Of a stretch of 64,000 bases of DNA, positions 1-11,160 are shown one piece after another. The stretch is from contig NC_080695.1 of the NCBI RefSeq assembly GCF_030445035.2, positions 1,395,531 through 1,459,530 on the forward strand, read 5' to 3'. The notes under the pieces were generated by a model. It saw nothing but the letters and a program-made list of their open reading frames with translations, was not told where the DNA came from and searched no databases. The position numbers and the translations under genes were made by a program. The stretch comes from Dasypus novemcinctus. Lineage: Eukaryota > Chordata > Mammalia > Cingulata > Dasypodidae. Numbering within the stretch: the first letter of the stretch is position 1; each line of letters opens with the position of its first letter.

Positions 1-1037
1 ATCATCACCACCATCACCATCACCATCACCATCACCATCATCACCGCCATCACCATCGTCATCACCATCACCATCATCATCATCATCACCACCATCACCA
101 TCACCACCATCACCATCATCATCACCATCATCACTGTCATCACCATCACCACCATCATCACCATCATCACCATCACCACCATCACCATCACCATCATCAC
201 CACCATCATCATCACCACCATCATCATCACCACCATCATCATCACCATCATAATCACGTCACCATTGTCATCAACACCATCCCACCACCACCATCACCAT
301 CATCATCACCGTCATCACCATCGTCATCACCATCACCATCATCACCACCATCATCATCATCATCACCACCATCACCATCACCACCACCACCATCATCACC
401 ATCGTCATCACCACCACCATCACCATCACCATCATCACCATCATCACTGTCATCACCACCATCATCATCATCATCACCACCATCATCACCATCGTCATCA
501 CCACCACCATCATCACCATCATCACCATCATCACCATCACCATCATCATCACTGTCATCACCACCATCATCATCACCATCATAATCATGTCACCATTGTC
601 ATCAACACCATCCCACCACCATCATCACCATCATCACTGTCACCACCATCACCATCATCACCATCGTCATCACCATCACCATCATCATTGCCACCATTGT
701 CATCAACACCATCATCATCACCATAATCACCACCATCTCCATCATCACCGTCATCATCATCACCACCACCAGCATCACCATCACCATCATCACCATCATC
801 ACCATCATCACCATCACCACCATCATCATTGCCACCATCATCATCACCATCACCGTCATCATCACCACCATCGTCATCAACACCATCCCACCACCACCAT
901 CATCACCATCACCACCATCATCATCACCACCATCATCATCTTCACCACCACCAGCATCACCATCATCACCACCATCATCATCATCCTCACCATCTCTCAC
1001 CATCACCATCACCACCATCACCATCATCATCATCATT
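1..1037. repeat. Long CAT/CAC trinucleotide array
   Basis: About 1 kb of almost uninterrupted CAY triplets (CAT and CAC, with scattered CGT, TGT and AAT variants) that begins before the left edge. Longer blocks recur, for example the segment around 255-295 reappears near 585-615 and 870-900, so higher-order duplication has occurred on top of slippage. One frame reads as poly-histidine and others as poly-Ser/Pro or poly-Met/Val; this follows from the repeat and is not evidence of a gene. Confidence 0.97.
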
Positions 1038-1299
1038 CAGAACCTCTGAATCCCTACCCTGTTTTCCTGTGGAAATCTGAGAGGAAAAAGTGACAAAAGG
1101 AGTCAATGTTCCTCAGACAAGAGTTCATCTTTTAAAGAAAGTCTATTCATGTCCACTGTAAAACCCTTCAAAAATAGAAACCAAAGAGAACTTGTCTGTA
1201 ATCTCGCCATCAGAATATTTTGTGTGGCCCCCTGAGCCTTGTCTGTGTGCATATCTGTATGAAATGGGATGACAAAATACGGCATGGGGGAGCAGGCTG

Positions 1300-1420
1300 C
1301 TTTAGGCAGGTCACCAGCCAGACCCCAGTTCCCCTGCCTGCAGGCTGTGTGACTTTTGGCAGGTGACTGGGCCTCTCTGAGCCTCCACTGCCCAGCTTTG
1401 CGTGGTGAGGATAAAATCTG
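1300..1420 (-). repeat. MIR-like SINE fragment
   Basis: The stretch holds the usual order of an old MIR core: a 'tgtgtgacttttggcaggt' block, then 'cctctctgagcctc', then 'gtgaggataaaat'. The plus strand here matches the antisense of the common MIR consensus as I remember it. The flanking 1040-1300 interval shows nothing recognisable. Confidence 0.6.
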
Positions 1421-2087
1421 CTGTATTAGTCAGCCAAAGGGGCACTGATACAAAGTACCAGCACTCTGTGGGCTTTTATAAAAGGTATTTATTTGGGGTA
1501 GAAGCTTAAAGTCACAAGGCCCTAAAGCATAAGTTACTTCCCTCACCAACGTCTGTTGCCACGTGTTGAAGCAAGATGGCGGTGACGTCTGCGAGGGTTC
1601 TGCCTTCCTCTTCCTCTTAGGGCTCCATGGCCCCAGCTTCTTCTGGTCCCAGCTGCAGGCTGGCAGAGGGCTCCTCTCTCCCTGGGGCTCACTCCTTTCT
1701 GGGCTCAGTTGCTCTGATCTCTTCACAAGCTCAGCCGTGGACTGTCAGGCTCCTCTCTCTCCCCGGGGCCCCTGCTGTGTCTAATGAGCTGTCTCTCTCC
1801 CTCTTTTCCTCTCCTGTGTGTCTACTTTTGCGTGAGGATCTGTTTTATCAGTCCACCAACACATCTGGGACTCAGCACTGAGTCTTACTCCAATGACATG
1901 GTTGAATCAGAGCCCTAATCTTAAACATAATTTAATAAGACGACTCAGCTGAATCTCATGCAATCAAAGGGGATCATGCCCAGAGGAACAGACCAGTTTA
2001 CAAACATAATCTATATTTCTTTTTGGAATTCATCAATAATATCAAACTGCCACATCTGTTATCTAAGGTTATTACAATTACATTATT
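1421..2087. repeat. Interspersed repeat, copy A of an adjacent pair
   Basis: Begins with a 'tattagtcagcc' segment followed by 'ggcttttataaaaggtatttatttggggta', and ends in an AT-rich tail with 'ggaattcatcaataatatcaaactgccaca'. The same leading blocks recur in order in the next element (2088 on), so the two are members of one family. The segment between 1560 and 1860 is pyrimidine-rich and diverged. I do not recognise the family by name; a retroposon or LTR of xenarthrans is plausible. Confidence 0.6.
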
Positions 2088-2560
2088 GTCTCAGTTTGCC
2101 AAAGACTGCCAATGCAAAAATATCAGAAATGCATTGGCTTTTATAAAGGGAATTTATTTTGGGTAAAAACTTAACAGTTCTGAGGCTGCGAAAATGTCCA
2201 AATGAAGGCATCATCAGAGATGACGGCAAGATGCAGCTGTAGGTGAAGCTGGGCCCTCTCTTGCTTGGTGTGTGTCAATAGCAGCGCTCCCTCTCTCTGT
2301 GTCTCTCTCTCTGTGTGTCCGTTTATATCAGACCCAGCAAGAGGGTGGAGACCCACCCTGGGCCACGCCTCACGGACACAGTCCAATCGAAAGCCCTGAA
2401 GCCGTCTAACCAAGTGATCTAATCAAAGAGCCCTCAACTGAGTCAGATCCAAAGGCCCCCTCTGCACTGTGTTCACAGGCACAGGAATGGGTTTGCGTAA
2501 GAATGTAATTTTCCGGGGTGCACAAAAAATGATCCGGGACGATTGTTGAAGGTGCACAAA
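2088..2560. repeat. Interspersed repeat, copy B of an adjacent pair
   Basis: Starts with 'gtctcagtttgccaaag' and 'ggcttttataaagggaattt', which align with the start of copy A. It continues through 'agaccc agcaagagggtggag' and 'cacagtccaatcgaaagccct' to 'aatgtaattttccggggtgc'. The right end near 2560 is approximate. Family unassigned. Confidence 0.6.
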
Positions 2561-2834
2561 GCTCTTCGGGCAGGGCCACACGGCTAAGTGCTCGGCAGTC
2601 GCTCGGCGTGAGGCTGGAGAGCTATTCCGCCTGGCACGATGTTCTAGCATTTTCATACACAGCGTAGTAACCCCTGTAAGAGGCTAGCTCCCCAGGCTGC
2701 CAAGTGCCCCACGCTCACCGGCGGCTGAGCAGAGCGGAGGCCCCCACCCTTGACCACCACCTTGCAGACAGACTCCCGCTCCACCAGCCCACAGCCCAGC
2801 GAGCGCCTGCCCAGGCTCAGCAAGGCAGGAAGAA

Positions 2835-3055
2835 GCTGGGAAGTTAACTTTACAATGTGCTTTACTTAACCCGACATGTCGAAAACACTATCATTTCAAC
2901 ATAGAGCCAATATAACATTATTAATGAGCTGCTTTGCATTTTCTTTAAAGGCTTCATCGAGAGAGAATTCCCATCCCACGCACTTCTCCCATTTAAAGTG
3001 CGCAGCTCAACGGCTTTTAGGACGCTCATAGATAAACGCAACCAAAGCTATCACC
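2835..3055. promoter_or_regulatory. Candidate conserved non-coding element
   Basis: A sharply AT-richer island in GC-rich surroundings, with no repeat signature I recognise. It holds 'attattaatgagctgctttgcat', that is, homeodomain-type ATTA cores next to an octamer-like TTTGCAT, plus 'catttaaag' and 'tagataaac'. Low CpG and low internal repetition suggest an old selected enhancer in the SOX8 downstream region. This is inference from composition and motifs only. Confidence 0.4.
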
Positions 3056-3766
3056 CCGGTGCATCTCAGGACTCGCCCCGAGGCAGGGACACCCGTGCCC
3101 GTCCGCCGCCGCCCCGGGCCTGCTCTCTGGCCCCCAGGCTTGGCCTCTCCTGGAATTGCACCTAAACGGGATCACACCGCCGGCGGCCCCCCAGGCCTGG
3201 CGTCTCAGCGCAGCGTCCTCCAGGCTGTCCACATTGTGCCTGGACCAGAGTGCCGCCCCTTTCTGGGGCTGAATGGTTCTCGCCACGAGGCAAGCCACGG
3301 TGCGTTTTTTTCCCTTAGTTTGAAATCTGTTGGGTGTTTCACACTGACAGCTCCCCTCGATCCAGACCAGCCACCGCCAAGGGCTCAGCAGCCCGGCGTG
3401 GCCAGTGGTCACTGTCCCCACGGAGCCCTGCTGTGCTCAGCCGCTGACCACAGTGTGCATGACAGGATTCCACCAACACAAGGAGCAACAGCTCCGATGT
3501 TTCAAAAGGAGAGAAAGGAGGCTGTTCTCAGAGGTGCTGTCCAGTCGTCACTTTGGATTTCTAAGCAGACCAAGCTCGAAGGTTGGGAGGTGGGAAGGAG
3601 GGCTTTTCAAATCCTCATGTAGGCGCGACCTCTTTGGGGCTCCCACATAGGTGCAGCCTCTTCCAGGGGCTCCCACGTAAGCTCGGCCTCTTCGGGGGTT
3701 AGGACACACAGGCTGAGCCCTGGAGCCAGCTGCCCATAGTCCTGCTCCCCAACAAGCAAATGCCCC

Positions 3767-3856
3767 CTCCGCGCCGCCCGCCCCGGCCCTCGCGCCCTCC
3801 ACGCCGCCCGCCCCGGCCATCACCCCCTCCACGCCGCCCGCCCCGGCTCTCACCTC
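3767..3856. repeat. Three-copy 30-bp GC-rich tandem repeat
   Basis: Three consecutive 30-bp units share the core 'cgccgcccgccccgg' and differ at a few positions in the last ten bases. The flanking sequence to 3880 contains a decayed fourth partial unit. Confidence 0.85.
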
Positions 3857-4633
3857 CTCGCCGCAGACGCCCTCTGTGCCGGGGGCAGCTGTCTCCGTGG
3901 CAACGGCTGGGCCCCTCCTTGAAGCAGGAGGAGCAGGTCCTTCCCGGGGGTACCGGGCATCAGTGCCCACCAGCGGCTGTCACCCGAGCCGCCCTCTGAG
4001 GGGGTCGCTCTACGCGTGGCAAGGTTCAGGCCGGGGGTGCCGCTCGGCGATGACGCCCCCAGCCTGTGGGGCTCCCAGGGCGCCCTGTGTCTCTCCTGGG
4101 CACCCACCGGGCCTCGGCCGCCTGGTTCGCCAAACACACGTGCTCCTCGCTTCCAGCGCCGACGCGCTGGCCTGGGGCTGCGCAAAGACAGCCAGGCTCC
4201 TGCACGGCACCGAGAGGAGACCCCCGACGCCTCGGCCCCGGGCCGCCAGGGCGCGCCTTCCTTCCGGGCCCCTGAGCGCAGGGCGCTTCCGCCTGGCAGG
4301 GAAAGGACCCCCGCGCCCGCCCGGGGCTCACGAATCCCTGGCACGGAAAAGAGCGGGCGACTCTCGGCCCGACCTGCACGTCGGGAATGTCATCTTCCCT
4401 CCTGGAACAGACAAGGCGCTGAGAGGCCACGCCGGGCGGGTCGGCTGCACAGGAGCGACGCGCCGGAGCCTGGCGCCGCGGCAAGGCCACGCACACGCTG
4501 TGGACTTTCTCCTGAGGAGTCGCAGGGGCCGGCCGCCACCTGGACCTCAAAGCCCACTCATGAGCCCAGCCCTGTCCCCACACGGCCCCACGAGGGCCAT
4601 CCCAGGCATCCGAGCTGCTGGGCAGGTGCTGCC

Positions 4634-4800
4634 CTGCTTTCACAGATGGGGAAACTGAGGCGCAGGTGACCCAGCCTGACGGGGTGGGGCTGGGACACTC
4701 GTCCAGGACAGCACCCCCCTCTGCCCTCAGCCATCATGTGCAGTAGGTGCTACGCGCCCATTTCACAGGTGGGGAGACTGAGGCACACAGGGAGGGATTC
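4634..4800. repeat. Two MIR-like fragments
   Basis: Two copies of the motif typical of old MIR elements lie about 110 bp apart: 'cagatggggaaactgaggc' near 4642 and 'cacaggtggggagactgagg' near 4764. The sequence between them is diverged. Confidence 0.55.
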
Positions 4801-6775
4801 GTGTACTGTGGGGGAGGGGTCCTCCAGAGACGGCCCTGTGGGCGATCAGGAAGCCAAAGGAGGGGCGGCTGGCACCCTGTCAGCCCCCTCCCCCAGCTGG
4901 GAGCCGGCGCTTTTCGGCCTTCGTTCCCAATGGCCCACGAGAGCCTGTCCACCGGGCCGCGCCGTGCACAGCAGGGCCCCAGTTGGGCCAGCCAACGAGC
5001 AGCGTCCACGACCCCCCTCCCCGCCGCAGGCAGGGCTGGGGAGGGGCAGGGGCTTCTGTGCGCCTCAGATGGGCTCCAGGCCCGCAGGGCTCCCGGCTGC
5101 TCAGGGCCTCGCAGGAAGCGGAGGCCGGCGTCCTGGCCCGGCGCGTCTGACGGGAGCCCCTTGGCGCCCAGGCCCTCAGGCTGACCCGGGGCCAGCTCTG
5201 CACCCCCGCGGCCACGGGCAGTGGCTGCCGGGCACACGACCCCAGGGCCCCGTCCCCGTGCCGTGCCCGCACTCGCCGGAGGCAGGGCCACGTCCAGCAA
5301 GGCACCTGCGGCCGCCTGCCAAGTGAATTCCAAGGGTGTTTTCCAAGCAAATCCGGAAGTGAAACGGGCCCCGGGCATGGTGTGGCTCCCTCACTCAGCC
5401 CCACCCTGCACCCGGCGGGCAGGGACCCTTCCCTGCCCCCCACCCCAAAACGCCCCGAGCCCCCGGGCACCGACAGCTCAGCTGGGGCCGCAAGGACCGG
5501 GACAAGTTCTCCTCAACTTGGCCGGCGCGCCCGGCAACTCAGAGCGGCCCCCGTCCCTGCTTGGAGTGGGGAGGCCGAGGGTGCCGCCCGCTGGGGAGGC
5601 CGGGCCCCCGGAGGCCGGCTCCAGCCGGGGTTTTCATACTTCAGGGTGTCAGAGCCTCTGGGGGGTCCTGTGGAGACCCTCGGGAGCCAGTGGGGTGGGG
5701 ACGGCGTGGGTAACCCTGCCGAGGCGGCCCAGCCCTGGGAGGCACGTCCGGGCAGGGGCTGGGGGTTGCTGGGGACGGGACCGGCGGTCGCTGGGCTGTG
5801 CGGGGGCCGGGCACAGCGTGTCACCCGCTTGTCCTCTCCCTGCACTCGGGGCCCGAGCGCCGCAGCCCCCGCGGCCGGCCCGCTCCACCCTGGTCACCAG
5901 CCCGCACCCTCCATCACAGCCCAGGGTCGCGCGGCGCGCCCTCCGCCCGGCACTGGCCACGGCCACCCGGAACCAGCTGTCGGAATCCTCCGTTCCCGCT
6001 AGGAAAATCCCGCTCCTCTCCCTGCCAGGGAATTTGCGCAAAAGCAGAAGTTTGCTCCGATACCGTGAAAGCCCCGCGGGTCAGCGAGGGGCGAAGGGCG
6101 CGCCGGCCTCGGCGGAGGGGCCCGCGGCAGGTGGCCCGGCCCCACCCTCCGGGAGCCACGGGCCCGCCGCCGCCTGGCGCAGCCGCCTCGCCTGGAGCTC
6201 CTGGGGGGCTGGGGCCCGGCTGCCCCACCCACAGCGAAGGCACACGTGGGCGAGGGGCAGAACCTTCTGGAGCCCTGATAACAGCTCCACGCAGCTGGCC
6301 CCGGCGGGCGGGTCGGGCCGAGGTCAAGCTCATTAGCGTCGGAGGCTCGGGCTACGGCAGCCGCCCTCCCCGACCCCTGACCCCGCCGCCCGGGCCCAGG
6401 TGATGTCAGAGCTCAGCCCCCACTCCTCCTGGTCCCCGCCGCTCCCCGTGCCGGGGGCGAGCGGAAGAGAAGGCGGGCGCCCGGGGGCCCACAGGACTGC
6501 ACGTGGGGCAGGGGCAGCGGACCCCGACCAGGACCTCCCAGGCCCCCTTGCCTGTGCCGGGAGTGTGGGGTGCCCCCTGCGGCCTCCAGGACTTGGGGTG
6601 CAGAGGGCAAGGCCCCGGGGCCCAGCAGCTCCTCGAGGGACCCTCACCCCCAGGCCTGCAGGGGCCCCGCAGCCACCCTGAGCCCCGACACGCTCGGGGA
6701 GGTGCACGCCCCCGGCGCCTGCCGCCTTCTCAGCCCCCGCCCGCTGCCCAACATGTCCCCACAACCATGAACGCT

Positions 6776-7265
6776 CACGATTGCACACACTCACACGCCC
6801 TGGTGCACACTCACGCACATGCACTCGTGTGCACTTTCACACACTCACACGCCCACCATAGCGCACACACACATGCTTGTGTGCACACGCTTTTACACAC
6901 TTATGCACCCACTCTCCACACACATACACTTGTGTGCGCTCGCTTAGGCACCCACTCGAGCACATGCACATACATCCATGTGTATGCACTTTTGCACACT
7001 CACACCCACTCTAGCACATGTGCATACACTCGTTTGCACACTTTTACACTCACACCCACTCCAATATATGCACATGCACTCATGTGCGCCCACACTCTAG
7101 CACACACTTGTGTGTGCACTTTTACACACTTACACTTCCACTCGAGAACACGCTCATATACACACACGTTTTTGCATACACCCCCACTGCTGCGCGTGCA
7201 CACCGCCTGCTGCAGGCCCTCACACTCGCAGGTGCAATCACTTACATACTCACGCTCACACGCGC
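6776..7265. repeat. CA-rich minisatellite
   Basis: Irregular CA-rich tandem repeat built from variants of 'cacactcacacgc', 'gcacttttacacactcac' and 'cactcgtgtgcac'. It yields open frames rich in His, Thr and Cys, which I do not treat as coding. Alternating purine-pyrimidine tracts are frequent. Confidence 0.85.
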
Positions 7266-8104
7266 ACGCTCCACTTGGCACAGCCGGGGGCAGCAGAACT
7301 GCGGGGCCCCTGGGGAACGCGCTCGCTCCGGGGTCCAGGCCCACGGCAGGTGGGGCTTGTCCTGGGCCCGGGTGCCGAGGGGCGTGGACGCCCCGACCAC
7401 AGACGTGCCATGCACAGACGTCTTTCCATGAGCGCGGCTGTGGCTTTTGAAGGCGGGAGCCCGGTGGGGCAGGCGCCCGGCCACGGGGGGTCACATACAC
7501 GGGGGACGTGGTCCCACGGTGCCCTCCCTCCCAGACTGGTGACGCGCCCGCCACCCTCCAGGCACAGGGCCATTCTCGGCGCTCTCTGCTCGTGCCTGGA
7601 CAGGGGCCACCAGGGCCCACTCCGGGGCACGGCCCTCCAGCCTGTCGGCCGCGTCTCTGCGGCACACGGAGGCCCTGCACTCCTGGGCTACAGCCGCCTG
7701 GGCTCCTAGTTTGCCTGACATCCTGGCCATCCGGCCCGCCTCCCGTCGCACGCGGGAGCCGCCAGCATCTCGGTGGCCCTACAAAGAGCCACAGGGCTGC
7801 CGGAAACCCCAGAAGCCCCGTGACAGAGGACAGGCGCGAGCCTGGGTGAGTCTGACCACCGCACAGCACAGCTGCAAGGTCCAGCCCCAGCGCAGCCCCG
7901 GCCCGCGCGGCCTCCACGCTCCGGCGCCTTCTGCCGTGGGACGCGATGCTTCGGCGAGCCGAGCAGGTGTGCGTGTGGAAGGCTGGGGCTGGGGGCCGGC
8001 GGGCGAGGCGAGGGGCAGCCCCGCGCCCGGGAGGGCAGCTTCCCGGCTCGGGCCAGCTGTCGGGCCGGCTGGGCCCAGCGCCCTGCACCCGGGGTGCGTC
8101 GGCC

Positions 8105-8250
8105 TCGAGGAGCTGCACCGTGCTAATTAGGTCACTGCGTGGGTGACGAAAGGGCCCAGCCTGCTGCTTGATCGGCAGAGAATTTTAATTGTTTCCAAAT
8201 TAATCCTCAGCACCGGGTGAGCTCAGCACAGATAAGGCGGCCCCGTCTTC
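8105..8250. promoter_or_regulatory. Candidate conserved non-coding element
   Basis: A short AT-rich island within GC-rich DNA. It carries 'gctaattaggtcactg', 'ttttaattgtttccaa', then 'attaatcctcagc' and 'cagataaggc': paired homeodomain ATTA cores, a TAATCC bicoid-type site and a GATA core within 120 bp. No repeat signature was seen. The enhancer role is inferred. Confidence 0.4.
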
Positions 8251-8817
8251 GCCGAGGGCGGCCGCCCGCTCAGGGGGCGCGCGGAGAGGTCGCGCCTTCC
8301 GATGTGACGCCATCGCCGAGAAATGCCCAGTGCCTCCTCTGGGCTCCCGTGCCCGAGCCCGACGGCCGGCGCAGGGAGCGTTTACTCCACCTGCCCGGCT
8401 CAGCTTCCCTCCTAGCCCCGTTCTCTCCAGCTCACACCCGCCCGGGCACAGCGAACGGAAGTCACGGGGGAGGGCCGTGTGCTCCAGCCCTGGGGCGTCT
8501 CCCTGCGGGTGGGGCCCGAAGCCGGTGCCCTGCGGGGGGGAAGGGCCCCTCCACCCAGGAGCCCCCAGCGGGCTGAAGGAGCCAGGTCCCAGCCTGGTGT
8601 CACGAAGGGCCAGCCTGCGGCCGCCACCTCCACTAGGCAGTCCCCCCTGATTGCCCCAGCTCTCCGAGCGCCCCCTCCACGTATGCACCTGCCCACACCC
8701 CTGTCCAGCGTGGGGACCCCAGCCGTTCGCCCAGGAGTTGGGGACCTTGCAAAATGTGTTCAATACAGCAGAGAGATGGCTGAAGACACCAGAGCACAAG
8801 CCAAAGAGAAGAGATCG

Positions 8818-9237
8818 ATCAGACTTCTTTTTTTTTAAAGATTTATTTATTTATTTCTCTCCCCTTTCCCTGCCCCAGGTGTCTGTTCTCTGTGTCTTCT
8901 TTGTCTGCTTCTGTTGTTGTCAGCTGCACGGGAATCTGTGTTTCTTTTTGTCGCGTCATCTTGCTGTGTCAGCTCTCCGTGTGGGCGGCACCATTCCTTG
9001 GCAGGCTGCACTTTCTTTCGCGCTGGGCAGCTCTCCTTACGGGGTGCACTCCTTGCGCGTGGGGCTCCCCTACGTGGGGACACCCCTGCGTGGCAGGGCA
9101 CTCCTTGCGCGCATCAGCACTGCGCGTGGGCCAGCTCCACACGGGTCAAGGAGGCCCGGGGTTTGAACCGCGGACCTCCCATGTGGTGGGTGGATGCCCT
9201 AACCACCGGGCCAAGTCCGCTTCCCAATCGGACTTCT
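8818..9237 (-). repeat. Full-length DAS-type tRNA-derived SINE with target-site duplication
   Basis: Minus-strand element. The tail on the plus strand starts as T-rich 'aaagatttatttatttattt', and the tRNA-like head lies at the right end, ending 'ccaagtccgcttccc'. Within the head the antisense B box and the 'acctcccatgtggtgggtgg' block are clear. An 11-bp direct repeat with one mismatch (8818-8828 and 9227-9237) brackets the insertion. The body between tail and head is about 300 bp, longer than the simple tRNA-only copy at 45562. Confidence 0.88.
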
Positions 9238-9289
9238 ACAGACTCCAAAACAGTTACTCCCGTGGGCCCCGGGAAGGCGAGGAGACAGC

Positions 9290-9650
9290 CCGCAGGGCGG
9301 GAGGAGAGGCTTGCCGGTCGCCCATCCGAGAAGGGCCAGGGACAGACAGACTTCCTATGCGAGGAGACGCTCGACGCCGCTATGCGCCAGGGAGATGCAG
9401 ATCCAAACCACGGGACGCCACCCGGTCCCGCCAGGACGCTGCTACGGAAACGTCGGACGAGCACTGCGGTGGTGAGCACGTGAGACCGGGGCGTGGGACG
9501 GGCTCCCCACGCAGTCGACCCTGGAGCCAGCACATGACCCCACGCCTAAGCACACCCTGAGAGCAGTGAAAACCACGTGCCCACGAAACCGTGTCACCAA
9601 CGTCCCCAGCAGCGGGAAGCTGAGGCAGGTCCCAGGGCACCCGCCGGACA
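9290..9650 (+). repeat. Highly GC-shifted L1 3' region fragment
   Basis: Sense-strand blocks follow the order of the mammalian L1M 3' region: 'gagatgcagatccaaacca' corresponds to the common 'gaaatgcaaatcaaaacca'. Then come blocks matching 'catatgacccagcaattccac' and 'gaaaacatatgtccaca' in mutated form around 9530-9590. The substitutions are overwhelmingly toward G and C. Confidence 0.6.
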
Positions 9651-9699
9651 TGGCGGACCCCAGGCCCCAGGCCCCTGGACCAGGAGTCAGCACTCCCCA

Positions 9700-9885
9700 C
9701 CCCCATGGCCCTCACCCCACATGGCCTCACCCCGTGGCCATCACCCCGTGTGGCCTTACCCCGTGGCCTTCACCCCATCCTCACCCCCGTGGCCCCACCC
9801 TGTGGCACTTACCCCATATGGCCTCACCCCGTGGCCCTCAACCCATCTTCCCCACCCCTGTGGCCGTCCCCCCGTGGCCCCCAGG
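9700..9885. repeat. Minisatellite of 'cctcaccccgtggcc' units
   Basis: Roughly ten degenerate copies of a 14-20 bp unit containing 'caccccgtggcc' or 'cccatatggcc'. It generates repetitive open frames that are not genes. Confidence 0.8.
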
Positions 9886-10774
9886 CTGCCCACTGGTGTG
9901 CACCAGGGCTTAGCTCCCGAGGCGTGTGGGCGCCACCAGCCGTACAGGCCACCGTGGGCCTTTGTGACCCGGCCTCTCCGAAGCCGCCTCCTGAGCTCAG
10001 AGGGGACGTCCCCACGGGGAGACCCCGCAGGCCAGGCCGGACCAGGACGTCTGCAGAAAGGCTGACGCTGAAGCCCCAGCGCGCAGGGGCCAGAGGGCCT
10101 TCCGTGCAGGGAAGCGCCGCCCGCGCTGTGGTGGGAGCAGCCGTGCCGCCCTCGCCCCCCGGCGCCATCCACTCAGCGGCGAGCGTGACAATCGCCGCCC
10201 CGGGCCCCGACGGCCCCGACGCCGGCTCATCCTGGTGGCCACCGCGCACCCCGGCGTGGGGCTGGGGGCTGAGCCCGGACCCTGGCAGAGCCCGCTAAGC
10301 GTGGCTCAAGCCTGGGGGCCTGCGCAGCAGGGTCCCGGGCCGGGTGGAGGAGCGGAGGGCCACCTGCGGCGCAGGGCGTCTGCGGGGCTCCTGGGCCTCA
10401 GGCCGCAGCCTGGCCTCCGCGCCGCCACCGCACCTGAGCAGGGACATGCCCGGGCGCAGACTCGAGCCACTCCTGACACACCTGTCGCCCCGAGGCCCCG
10501 ACCCGGGCCAGCCCTGCAGCTCAGGGCCTCGGGGGTCTCCATTCGCTGCCGCTAGCTCCAGGGTTCACGTCACAGGGCAGCCTGGGGCCGCCTGGCCGCA
10601 CCCTCGGGGGGCCGCCTCTGACTGCAGGGGAAGGGGCTGGGGGCGCCCTTGGCCACGCCCTCGCTCCCGGGGCACTGCACCCCGTCTTCCTGGCAGCTCC
10701 CTGCGCAATCCCTTGAGGCCGTAGACCCCACTGTCCCCCGCCGAGCCGCTGGAGCAGGCGTGCTGCCGCCACTG

Positions 10775-11160
10775 TCATGGGCTGAGATGTGTCCCCAAAA
10801 GAGGGGCTGACTCGAACCCCAGCCTGTGAACGTGGGCCTGTTTGGAACAGGGCCGGTGCGGGCGGAATTAGCTGAATTGAGGCAAGGTCACCGGGGTGGG
10901 TGGCCCGAATCCCATCAGCCCGGGGTGCCCACAGGAAGGGGCGTGAGGTGGCCGCACGCAGAGGGGCAGAGGCCGAGGGTGCGTCCACAAGCCCAGGAAC
11001 GTGGACACCCCTGAGGCCGGAGGGGGCCAGACCCCGCCCATGTCCCAGAGCCCCCGGGAGGCCCCGCCGGCCCCGACCTCGGCCGCCTGGCCTCCGAGCC
11101 GGGCGGCACGGCCCTCTGCCGTTTAGGCCCCCCGGCCTGTGAGCGCGGAGGCGCTCCCCG
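10775..11160 (+). repeat. Old interspersed repeat, GC-shifted (same family as 28150)
   Basis: Starts 'gggctgagatgtgtcccc' and runs through a region equivalent to 'gttaagatgaggtc' and 'ccacaagcccaggaac' to 'cctggcctccgagccg'. This is the same block order as the better-preserved copy at 28150-28540. Family name not assigned. Confidence 0.55.

Larger units (their letters stand above)
3056..6775. other. GC-rich intergenic DNA, no gene seen
   Basis: Open frames are long on both strands only because stop codons are rare in GC-rich DNA. None resembles a known protein family or shows a plausible exon structure. It contains a short 30-bp tandem repeat (3767-3856) and MIR-like pieces (4634-4800). The segment 6265-6345 carries 'ctgataacag' and 'gaggtcaagctcattagc', which could be regulatory. 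Confidence 0.6.

Noticed and set aside
265-1093. Poly-histidine open frames
   Set aside because: They are the direct reading of a CAY repeat; no start context, splice sites or non-repetitive coding part.
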